From the NCBI GenBank assembly GCA_900544635.1, contig UQVV01000154.1, forward strand, positions 1 to 5,155: DNA of 5,155 nucleotides, written 5' to 3'. Within the stretch, counting starts at the first letter, position 1, and every line of letters begins with the position of its first letter. Under the pieces are notes generated by a model, which was not told where the DNA came from, ran no database searches, and saw only the letters and a program-made list of their open reading frames with translations. The position numbers and the translations under genes are program-made. The DNA comes from an uncultured Cloacibacillus sp. GTDB lineage: Bacteria; Synergistota; Synergistia; Synergistales; Synergistaceae. This document shows, piece after piece, positions 1 through 5,155 of the stretch.

Positions 1-90
1 TGGCTTGGCCTGCTGATAGGCGTCGTCTGCGCGGCGGCGCTCGGGCTGGCGCTGCCGCGGCTTAAACGCGCGGCGGGCCTCCGGTTGTAG
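1..90 (+). CDS. C-terminal end of a membrane protein (partial; possibly DUF5693 family)
   Basis: The window opens inside a reading frame that runs to a TAG stop at 88-90, giving 29 residues. Most of it is one hydrophobic helix (LGLLIGVVCAAALGLALP), followed by a short basic tail with Arg and Lys (residues 20-28). This is what a last transmembrane segment with a positively charged cytoplasmic end looks like. It ends 17 bases before csaB on the same strand, so it probably belongs to the same operon. From memory, a multi-membrane-spanning DUF5693 protein often precedes csaB in Firmicutes and Synergistota. That is the best guess for identity, but 29 residues cannot prove it. The start and main part lie outside the window. 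Confidence 0.6.
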   Translation, partial: WLGLLIGVVCAAALGLALPRLKRAAGLRL

Positions 91-107
91 GGGAAACGTT
101 CAGGGCG

Positions 108-1121
108 TTGAAAAAAGAGTTCGACGTACTTCTTCTAGGATATTACGGCTTCGGCAACCTCGGCGACGAGCTTCTCTGCGAAGCGTCGCTGAGGCTGCTT
201 GCTTCGTGCGGCGTGCCGAAGGAGCGCGTCGCGCTGCTTTCCGCCGCTCCACGCGAGAGCGAGGAAAGATACGGCGTCCGCGCGTTCGACCGCTGGAGCC
301 TGCGCGAGATAGGGCGTGCCTGCGCCGCGAGCCGCAGCCTGCTGCTCGGCGGCGGCGGGCTTTTTCAGGATTCGACGAGCGCGCGCTCCTGCGTCTACTA
401 CTACGCCGTTGTGCGCATAGCGCGGCTGCTCGGCCTCAGAGTATGGGCGGAGGGGCAGTCGGTGGGGCCGCTTCGCCGCGGGTTGTCGCGCGCGCTGACG
501 CGCGGGGCCTTCGGCTCGTGCGTCCACACCGGCGTGCGCGACGAAAGCTCGCGCGAGATTCTCGGCTCTATGGGAATCGGCGCAGCGCTCGCTCCCGACC
601 TCGTGACGTCGCTGCCCGTGCCGCATGCGGAGGGCGGCGGGGGCTTCCTGCTCTTCAACGCGCGCCCCGGATACCGCGCGCTTGCGGAGAGAGCTGCGGC
701 GGGCTGCATGAAGCTTGCGGAAAGCTCCGGGCTCGAGGTCGCGGGCATAGCTCTGTCGCGCGAGGACGAGGCCGAGCTCGCGAGCCTTGCGTCGGCGGGA
801 CTTATAAAGCTTTCGGGCGTTACGCTGGTTTCGTCGAAGGAAGATTTTTCGCGCGCCGCGCGCCGCGCTTGCGGCGCTGTCGGAATGCGGCTCCATTTTC
901 TTATACTTTCCGCGCTTTCGGGCCTTCCGCTCGCCGGCTGCGCCTATGATCCTAAGGTCGCGGGGCTTTGTATGCGTTATAATATTGCTTTGACAGACGG
1001 CGGCGAGACGACGCTTTCCGCTCCGCCATCCGCGGAGCTTGCGGCGGCGGAGGCCGCGTCGGTCGCTGAAGTTTTTGCGGAAGGACTGCGGGCGGCCCGC
1101 TGTGAAATCAATGGACGATAA
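108..1121 (+). CDS. csaB: Polysaccharide pyruvyl transferase CsaB
   Basis: This 337-residue protein has the full length of the CsaB branch of polysaccharide pyruvyl transferases. These enzymes move a pyruvyl group from phosphoenolpyruvate onto a sugar of a cell-wall polymer as a ketal, creating the ligand for SLH-domain surface or outer-membrane proteins. Visible family motifs are GYYGFGNLGDE (11-21), the Gly-rich GGGGLFQD (81-88), GQSVGP (116-121), VRDESS (143-148), the DLV segment (164-166) and, near the C end, GMRLHFLILSAL (259-270) with YDPKV (280-284). The order and spacing fit the two-domain, GT-B-like fold of the family. It is expected in the cytoplasm. The start is the TTG at 108: no ATG or GTG lies in frame between the upstream gene and the conserved GYYG motif. 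The ribosome-binding site is weak (AGGGG at 89-93 is far; AGGG at 102-105 is very close). The last bases overlap an ATG at 1111 in another frame. Confidence 0.93.
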   Translation: MKKEFDVLLLGYYGFGNLGDELLCEASLRLLASCGVPKERVALLSAAPRESEERYGVRAFDRWSLREIGRACAASRSLLLGGGGLFQDSTSARSCVYYYAVVRIARLLGLRVWAEGQSVGPLRRGLSRALTRGAFGSCVHTGVRDESSREILGSMGIGAALAPDLVTSLPVPHAEGGGGFLLFNARPGYRALAERAAAGCMKLAESSGLEVAGIALSREDEAELASLASAGLIKLSGVTLVSSKEDFSRAARRACGAVGMRLHFLILSALSGLPLAGCAYDPKVAGLCMRYNIALTDGGETTLSAPPSAELAAAEAASVAEVFAEGLRAARCEINGR

Positions 1122-1150
1122 AAGAAGAACTGAAAAATATATCCGCCGAG

Positions 1151-1906
1151 GTGCGCAAGGACGTGCTGCGTATGGTCGGCATGGCGCGCTCCGGACCTTA
1201 CGAGACGCCGCTCGCGATTGCGAGCCTGCTCGTCTACCTCTACTGGGAGGAGATCGCGCTCATCCCGTCGGAGCCGCGGCGCGAGGACAGGGACCGCTTC
1301 GTCCTCGGAATGCCGCGCGCCGTCCCCGCGCTCTACGCGGCGCTCGCGCGGCGCGGATTTTTTGAGCGCGAACATCTGTGGCACTACAGGCGTCTCGGCG
1401 CGATGCTGCAGGCGCTGCCGGACTTCCGGCGCATACCTGGGCTCGACGCCCCGTGCCTGACGGTGCAGCCGTCGCTCGCGACCGCCGCGGCGCTCGCGGA
1501 GGGGCTTGCGCGCCGCAGCTTCAGGCCGCGCGTCGTCTTTCTCGTCTCGGAGAGGGCCTTCCGCTCCGAGGAATTTGCGGAGGAGGCCGCGCGTGTTGCG
1601 GGCGAGCCGCTTCCGAACCTTTTCATGATAGTCGCGTCAAAGGACGGCTTCGAGCTCCCGCGCCGCGCATGCTCCGGCTGGGACTGCCGTGAGGCCGCGG
1701 CCGACGACTTCGCGTCGCTTGAAAGCGCCTGCGCCTCGTTCGACTTCTCGTCCGGCGGGCCGAAGGCGCTCTTCGCGTCGGCACACGGCGGCTCCGGACT
1801 CTCGCTCTTTGGAGAGGAGCCTGCGGACGGCGGACATTCCCTCAGCCTCGGCGAGCTCGACCAGGCGCTTGAAGAATTGGAGGTAAGATCCAATGAACAT
1901 AAATAA
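1151..1906 (+). CDS. Transketolase-like N-terminal subunit, apparently catalytically dead (pseudoenzyme)
   Basis: This 251-residue protein follows the N-terminal (thiamine-diphosphate-binding) half of split transketolases from end to end. Scaffold matches are RKDVLRMV (2-9), EDRDRFVLG (45-53), VPALYAALARRGFF (58-71), LQALPDFRRIPGLDAP (86-101), NLFMIV (156-161) and ELDQALEELE (235-244). The functional motifs at the matching places are gone: SGPYETP (14-20) stands for SGHPGGS, GMPRA (53-57) for SKGHA, CLTVQPS (102-108) for TGSLGQG, LVSERAFRS (131-139) for the GDGE metal/ThDP motif, and VASKDG (161-166) replaces the Asp/Asn-containing stretch. I therefore infer that it does not bind ThDP-Mg normally and is not an active transketolase. 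The frame is intact, and it overlaps the C-half gene by 14 bases, so the two are probably co-translated. The GTG start at 1151 is uncertain. The frame is open back to 1106 and family-like residues (LKNISAE) lie upstream, but no standard start or clear ribosome-binding site is there. Confidence 0.82.
   Translation: MRKDVLRMVGMARSGPYETPLAIASLLVYLYWEEIALIPSEPRREDRDRFVLGMPRAVPALYAALARRGFFEREHLWHYRRLGAMLQALPDFRRIPGLDAPCLTVQPSLATAAALAEGLARRSFRPRVVFLVSERAFRSEEFAEEAARVAGEPLPNLFMIVASKDGFELPRRACSGWDCREAAADDFASLESACASFDFSSGGPKALFASAHGGSGLSLFGEEPADGGHSLSLGELDQALEELEVRSNEHK
1879..1884 (+). promoter_or_regulatory. Ribosome-binding site of the transketolase-like C-half gene
   Basis: GGAGGT lies eight bases before the ATG at 1893 and inside the last codons of the N-half gene. 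It fixes the start and suggests that translation of the two halves is coupled. Confidence 0.85.
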
Positions 1907-2831
1907 ACCGGTCTCGACCTTCGAGGCCTTCTGCGGCATAATAGCGGACTGCGCTCGCACGAACGGCGACTTCGCCCTGCTTCTGACGGAGAGCGTGCCT
2001 GAGTGCGCGGAGCTCGCCGCGATACCTGAAGATAAGATAGTTATGAGAGACGCTCCGGCCCACTCGGCGCTGCTGCGCGCCGCGGGGCTCGCGCTCTCCG
2101 GCGCGAAGCCCTGGGTGCTCGGACGCAGCCTCGAGCTCATGGGCGGAAGCTACGCGCACATACGCGAGGCGGTCGCTATGCCGGCCCTGCCCGTCCGCAT
2201 CGCCGCGATGGACGGCGGCCTTTCGAGCGCAAGCGACGGCTCGGCGAAGCAGCTCTTCTCCGACCTCGCGCTCGCGAGGACGATACCTGGGATGCACCTT
2301 TTCGTCCCCTCCGACGCCGTCTCGCTGAAAGGAATAATAGAAGAAGGCGGCGCGCCGCTTTATATGCGCCTCGGGCGCACGCCGCTGCCCGAGCTGGAGA
2401 ACCCCGCCGGCGAGATATTCAAGCTCGGCGGCGCGCGCATACTGCGCTCCGGCACGGACGTGACGATATGCGCCTGCGGCATTATGGTGAGCCGCGCGCT
2501 CGAGGCCGCGGAGCGGCTCGAACGGCAGAATATCAGCGCAGAGGTGCTTGACTGCTACTGCCTCAAGCCCTTCCCCGAGCAGGCGCTGCTCTCGTCCGTC
2601 CGCAGGACGGGCTGCTGCGTCGTCGCGGAGGTCCACAGCGGCATCGGCGGCCTCTTCGGCGCGGCGGCGGAATGCCTCGGACGCACCTATCCCGTGCCGC
2701 TCCGCTCCGTCTCCGTCCCCGACGAGTTCATCAACAGCGGAACGCCGGACGAGCTGCGCGAGTACTACGGCCTGACGCATAAGGAAATCGTCGACGCGGC
2801 GGCGCAGGCGTGGGCGCTGCGCAGGAGGTAG
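1893..2831 (+). CDS. Transketolase-like C-terminal subunit, catalytic Glu missing (pseudoenzyme)
   Basis: This 312-residue protein matches the usual length (about 305-315) of the C-terminal half of split transketolases: a pyrimidine-binding domain (about 8-165) and a transketolase C-terminal domain (about 175-310). Preserved scaffold includes RAAGLALSG (62-70), LALARTIPGM (125-134), VPSDAV (138-143), LYMRLGR (156-162), GTDVTICACGIMVSRALEAA (187-206) and EVHSGIGGL (246-254). The segment that should read GIAEQN, whose Glu activates ThDP, is DAPAHS (53-58), with Ala56 in the Glu position. The GEDG-THQ segment is ASDGSAKQ (113-120), with Lys119 in place of the conserved His. So the active-site face is altered while the C-terminal domain is well kept. 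It most likely forms a heteromer with the N-half product. The ATG at 1893 is set by a GGAGGT eight bases upstream. Ordinary transketolase activity is unlikely on this reading; a structural or regulatory role is inference. Confidence 0.85.
   Translation: MNINKPVSTFEAFCGIIADCARTNGDFALLLTESVPECAELAAIPEDKIVMRDAPAHSALLRAAGLALSGAKPWVLGRSLELMGGSYAHIREAVAMPALPVRIAAMDGGLSSASDGSAKQLFSDLALARTIPGMHLFVPSDAVSLKGIIEEGGAPLYMRLGRTPLPELENPAGEIFKLGGARILRSGTDVTICACGIMVSRALEAAERLERQNISAEVLDCYCLKPFPEQALLSSVRRTGCCVVAEVHSGIGGLFGAAAECLGRTYPVPLRSVSVPDEFINSGTPDELREYYGLTHKEIVDAAAQAWALRRR
2823..2828 (+). promoter_or_regulatory. Ribosome-binding site of ftsE
   Basis: A perfect AGGAGG overlaps the final Arg codons of the preceding gene, seven bases before the ftsE ATG. 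With a gap of only four bases between the genes, it ties ftsE expression to the transketolase-like pair. Confidence 0.88.
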
Positions 2832-2835
2832 CGGC

Positions 2836-3531
2836 ATGGACATAAGATTCTCCGGCGTCTCCAAAATTTTCGAGCCCGACATAGTGGCGCTTGAGGACGT
2901 ATACCTCGACATAGAGAGCGGAGAGTTCGTCTACCTCATCGGAGAGACGGGCTCCGGCAAGACGACGCTGATGCGCTGCATCTTCCGCGAGGTCGTCCCG
3001 ACGCGCGGGCATATCAGCGTCGGCGGCCACGCGCTGCGAAAGATGGGGCGTTTCGAGCTCGCGATGTACCGGCGCGACATAGGCGTGGTCTTCCAGGACT
3101 TCTGCCTGCTGCCGACGATGACGGCCTTCGAGAACGTCGCCTTCGTGCTCGAGGTTATGGGCGTGCCGTCGCGCGAGATAAGCGAGCGCGTCGAGGATGC
3201 TCTGAAGACCGTCGGGATATGGCGGCGCAGAATGCTCTACCCGCCGCAGATGTCGGGCGGCGAGCAGCAGCGTCTCGCGATAGCCCGCGCGATAGTCAAC
3301 GAGCCCTCGCTCATCCTTGCGGACGAGCCGACCGGCAACCTCGACAACCACACGGCTGACGAAATAATGCAGCTTCTTCTTGAAATCAACGCCGCGGGCA
3401 CGACGGTGCTCATGGCGACGCACAACCAATTCCTCGTGGACACATACAGGCACCGCGTAGTCGAGATACGGCGCGGGCGCATCATACGCGACGAGAAGGA
3501 CGGAGGCTACGAAGGCGATGGCGCGTATTAA
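2836..3531 (+). CDS. ftsE: Cell-division ATP-binding protein FtsE
   Basis: This 231-residue ABC-type ATPase powers the FtsEX complex on the inner face of the membrane, where ATP hydrolysis is relayed through FtsX to switch on peptidoglycan hydrolases at the septum. All ABC motifs are present: Walker [10 protein letters not shown] (36-44), Q-loop Gln87 in VVFQDF, signature MSGGEQQR (139-146), Walker [13 protein letters not shown] (159-170) with Asp163 and catalytic Glu164, and the switch His196 in [23 protein letters not shown] (86-103) is the stretch that separates FtsE from other ABC proteins such as LolD. The Walker A differs slightly from the common GPSGAGKST (Glu37-Thr38 for Pro-Ser), which should not harm nucleotide binding. 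The ATG is fixed by AGGAGG seven bases upstream, inside the end of the preceding gene. The 3' end overlaps ftsX by 14 bases. The charged tail after residue 215 is short and variable. Confidence 0.95.
   Translation: MDIRFSGVSKIFEPDIVALEDVYLDIESGEFVYLIGETGSGKTTLMRCIFREVVPTRGHISVGGHALRKMGRFELAMYRRDIGVVFQDFCLLPTMTAFENVAFVLEVMGVPSREISERVEDALKTVGIWRRRMLYPPQMSGGEQQRLAIARAIVNEPSLILADEPTGNLDNHTADEIMQLLLEINAAGTTVLMATHNQFLVDTYRHRVVEIRRGRIIRDEKDGGYEGDGAY
3502..3506 (+). promoter_or_regulatory. Ribosome-binding site of ftsX inside ftsE
   Basis: GGAGG lies 11 bases before the ftsX ATG, slightly far but usable, and inside the ftsE coding end. A weaker AAGG at 3512-3515 is too close to the ATG to be the main site. 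It supports the overlapping start at 3518. Confidence 0.7.
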
Positions 3532-4402
3532 ATATATAATGCGGGACGGATGGCGTCTGATATGGCGTCACTTCGGAATGAGCCTTCTCACGATATTCAC
3601 GGCGATGGCGGTATTCTTCGTCGTCGGCGCGACGATGCTCTTCATCCTCAACATGCGCAGCGTAATAGCGAATATGGAAAACCAGCTCTCGATACAGGCC
3701 TACCTCAAGGCCGACGCCGAGCTTGAAAAAACCGCGGCCGCGGTGCGCGGCATACGCGGCGTCGAAAGCGTGACGATGATTACGAAGGAAACGGCGCTCG
3801 AACGGCTGCGCGCGCGCCTCGGCAACCAGGCCGACGCGGTGATGCTGCTCGGAGAGAACCCGCTGCCCGCGAGCCTCGAGATACATGTCGCGAAGGCCTC
3901 GCAGGTCGCGGACGTCGCGAGCCGCCTCACGTCCGTCAAGGAAATCGAGGACATCGTCTACGCGGGACACGTCGCGGAGAAGCTGACGCGCCTCTCGTCG
4001 TTCGTCGAAAAGTTCTCGATAATCATGCTCGCCGTCGCGCTCACTGCGAGCGGCGTCGTGCTCTTCAACACGATACGCATATCCGTCTACTCGCGCGCGC
4101 AGGAGATCGATGTGATGATGAAGGTCGGTGCGACGTCGACCTACGTCGCCTTCCCGTTCGTGATACAGGGCTTCATCCTCGGCTTCTTCGGCGCGCTCGC
4201 GGCCTCGACCGCGCTCGGCTACTCCTACCTCAGCGCGCTCGAACGGCTGCGCGACATGCTGCCGTTCATCGCGTTCATCGAGTCGAAGCGTCTGCTCGCG
4301 AACCTCTTCATCATGCTCATCTGCTGCGGCGCGGTCGTCAGCCTCATAGCGAGCCTGATAGCGGTCGAAAAATTCATCAGAAAGGCCTCGAAGCCGCTCT
4401 AG
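3518..4402 (+). CDS. ftsX: Cell-division permease-like protein FtsX
   Basis: This 294-residue membrane protein is the partner of FtsE. It shows the FtsX layout: a short basic cytoplasmic N-terminus, one membrane helix (about 22-45), an external domain of about 120 residues (46-164), then three helices (about 165-184, 208-232 and 260-283) and a basic tail. Family motifs are LLGENPLPASLEI (110-122) in the external domain and NTIRISVYSRAQEIDVM (184-200) followed by MKVGAT in the large cytoplasmic loop, where FtsE docks. The external domain is the part that in known systems contacts the hydrolase activator (EnvC in E. coli, PcsB in streptococci). A matching coiled-coil protein is encoded 28 bases downstream. 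The start at 3518 lies inside ftsE, 11 bases after GGAGG (3502-3506), which suggests translational coupling. It is not a substrate transporter despite the permease fold. Confidence 0.95.
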   Translation: MARIKYIMRDGWRLIWRHFGMSLLTIFTAMAVFFVVGATMLFILNMRSVIANMENQLSIQAYLKADAELEKTAAAVRGIRGVESVTMITKETALERLRARLGNQADAVMLLGENPLPASLEIHVAKASQVADVASRLTSVKEIEDIVYAGHVAEKLTRLSSFVEKFSIIMLAVALTASGVVLFNTIRISVYSRAQEIDVMMKVGATSTYVAFPFVIQGFILGFFGALAASTALGYSYLSALERLRDMLPFIAFIESKRLLANLFIMLICCGAVVSLIASLIAVEKFIRKASKPL

Positions 4403-4430
4403 CGCGGCGCTCGGGACGGTGGTGAAAGCC

Positions 4431-5155
4431 ATGGCGGCAGTCAGAAGGACAATAGCGGCGCTCGCGATATGCGCGCTTCTCTGCGCCTGCGGCGGAGCCT
4501 TCGCCGCAGCGAAGCAGTCCGACATCGACGCGCAGATAAAACAGCAGGAGCGCGAATTCGAGAAGATACAGAAGCAGATATCCCAGAACCAGAAAAAGCT
4601 GACCGAGACGGCGAAGCGCGAAAAGAGCGTCGCGAACCAGCTCAACAAGCTGAGCCAGAGGATAACGGTCACGCAGCAGCGCGTCAACATCGTGAGCCTG
4701 AAGATGCAGAAGGTCAAGAAAAACATCTTCACGCTCGACGCCGACATAAAAAAGATGAACAAGGACATCGCCGCGGCGCAGGAGATACTCAAGAAGCGCA
4801 TGGTGAACATCTACAAGTACGGCGGCGTCGCGGAGTTCAACCTGCTCATGTCGTCGCGCGGCGCGGAGGACGCGCTCGCGAACTCGTACCTGCTCGGCAA
4901 GATAGCGGAGCAGGACAAGAAGCTCATCGACTACCTGACGAACGAGAAACGCAAGCTGACGATGACGCAGGAGGAGCTGCGCAAGGAGCACTCGACGCTC
5001 AAGGACCAGAACGCCGACCTCGCGAAGCAGAACAAGGAGCTCAAGTCCGCCGCCGACGAGCGCAACGCCGTGCTCGCGAAGGTGCGAAAGGACAAGAAGC
5101 TCTTCCTCGCGGAGCAGGAGGAGCTCCAGCGCGCATCCGAGGAGATGCAGGCCGC
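4431..5155 (+). CDS. EnvC-like murein hydrolase activator / M23-family coiled-coil protein (3' truncated by window)
   Basis: The frame is open from the ATG at 4431 to the window edge, giving 241 full codons and no stop. The product starts with an export signal: VRR (4-6), a hydrophobic core (about 8-19), then GGAFAAAK. Cleavage after AFA (23-25) by signal peptidase I is plausible; Cys20 in LCAC could be a lipobox instead. Residues 30-120 are a Lys/Gln/Glu-rich coiled coil. RMVNIYKYGG (123-132), NLLMSSRGAEDAL (137-149) and LLGKIAEQDK (154-163) follow, a stretch typical of EnvC/PcsB-type proteins, and a second coiled coil runs from about 160 to the edge. The C-terminal LytM/M23 domain expected in this family would lie beyond the window. 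Position after ftsX supports a role as the periplasmic effector through which FtsEX controls peptidoglycan cutting. GTG at 4422 is a possible alternative start; GGTGG (4419-4424 area) favours 4431. Confidence 0.87.
   Translation, partial: MAAVRRTIAALAICALLCACGGAFAAAKQSDIDAQIKQQEREFEKIQKQISQNQKKLTETAKREKSVANQLNKLSQRITVTQQRVNIVSLKMQKVKKNIFTLDADIKKMNKDIAAAQEILKKRMVNIYKYGGVAEFNLLMSSRGAEDALANSYLLGKIAEQDKKLIDYLTNEKRKLTMTQEELRKEHSTLKDQNADLAKQNKELKSAADERNAVLAKVRKDKKLFLAEQEELQRASEEMQA

Noticed and set aside
1111..1365. ATG at 1111 opening a separate short frame through the start of the N-half gene
   Set aside because: Beyond the first few codons the product is Arg/Ala-rich and matches nothing, while the overlapping frame encodes recognisable transketolase scaffold. 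The ATG is of interest only as a possible true start displaced by one base.
1151..2831. Reading the transketolase-like pair as decaying pseudogenes
   Set aside because: Both frames are intact at full family length with uniform codon use, tight coupling and, for the second gene, a strong ribosome-binding site. The changes cluster at active-site motifs instead of being scattered.
1842..2912. Long open frame on the - strand (about 356 codons) opposite the transketolase-like C-half
   Set aside because: It shadows a clearly recognisable + strand gene, its product is Arg/Ala/His-rich with no family resemblance, and it has no ribosome-binding site context that I can defend. High GC at codon third positions makes such frames common.
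2836..4402. FtsE/FtsX as a lipoprotein-releasing (LolCDE) or MacB-type transporter
   Set aside because: The FQDFCLLP and ENVAF stretch in the ATPase, and the 294-residue four-helix permease with one external domain and the NPLPASLEI motif, are specific to FtsEX. LolC/E and MacB are longer with different external domains.
4393..4408. Small inverted repeat GCCGC-TCTAGC-GCGGC at the end of ftsX, considered as a terminator
   Set aside because: The stem is only five base pairs and no T-run follows. The next gene starts 28 bases after ftsX and is its expected functional partner, so termination here is unlikely.
3482..4810. Long open frame on the - strand (about 442 codons) opposite ftsX and the EnvC-like gene
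   Set aside because: The + strand carries motif-complete FtsX and a secreted coiled-coil protein here. The antisense product is a low-complexity Arg/Asp/Glu/His-rich string across ftsX and a Phe/Cys/Ser-rich string opposite the coiled coil, typical of antisense artefacts.

Overview
The window is a compact piece of a GC-rich bacterial chromosome. All genes lie on the + strand, and no gap between them exceeds about 30 bases, so it reads as one operon or part of one. In order it holds: the last 29 codons of a membrane protein (1-90); csaB, a cell-wall polysaccharide pyruvyl transferase (108-1121); a split transketolase-like pair, N-terminal half (1151-1906) and C-terminal half (1893-2831); ftsE (2836-3531); ftsX (3518-4402); and the 5' part of a secreted EnvC-type coiled-coil protein (4431 to the window end).

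The organism is inferred, not shown. A CsaB next to FtsEX and an EnvC-type activator, high GC with heavy use of the isoleucine codon ATA, and protein sequences that read like anaerobic diderms fit Synergistota (Synergistes/Cloacibacillus-like) best. No marker gene here proves it.

Most of the region concerns the cell envelope. CsaB would pyruvylate a wall polymer that SLH-domain proteins bind. FtsE and FtsX form the ATP-driven membrane complex that switches on peptidoglycan hydrolysis at the septum. The coiled-coil protein at the end looks like the periplasmic partner that FtsX controls. The metabolic-looking pair in the middle is the odd part. Both halves keep the overall transketolase fold signature and align almost without gaps, but nearly every recognisable thiamine-diphosphate and catalytic motif has been replaced: the GHPGG, GHA, GSLGQG and GDG...N regions in the N half, and the catalytic Glu of GIAEQN plus the conserved His of the GEDG-THQ region in the C half. 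Both frames are open, and the C half has a strong ribosome-binding site. I read this as a conserved pseudoenzyme pair inside a cell-division/envelope operon, not as a decayed gene. This is the main discovery candidate of the window.

I see no RNA genes, mobile elements, CRISPR arrays or convincing terminators. The long open frames on the - strand are shadows of the GC-rich coding sequence.
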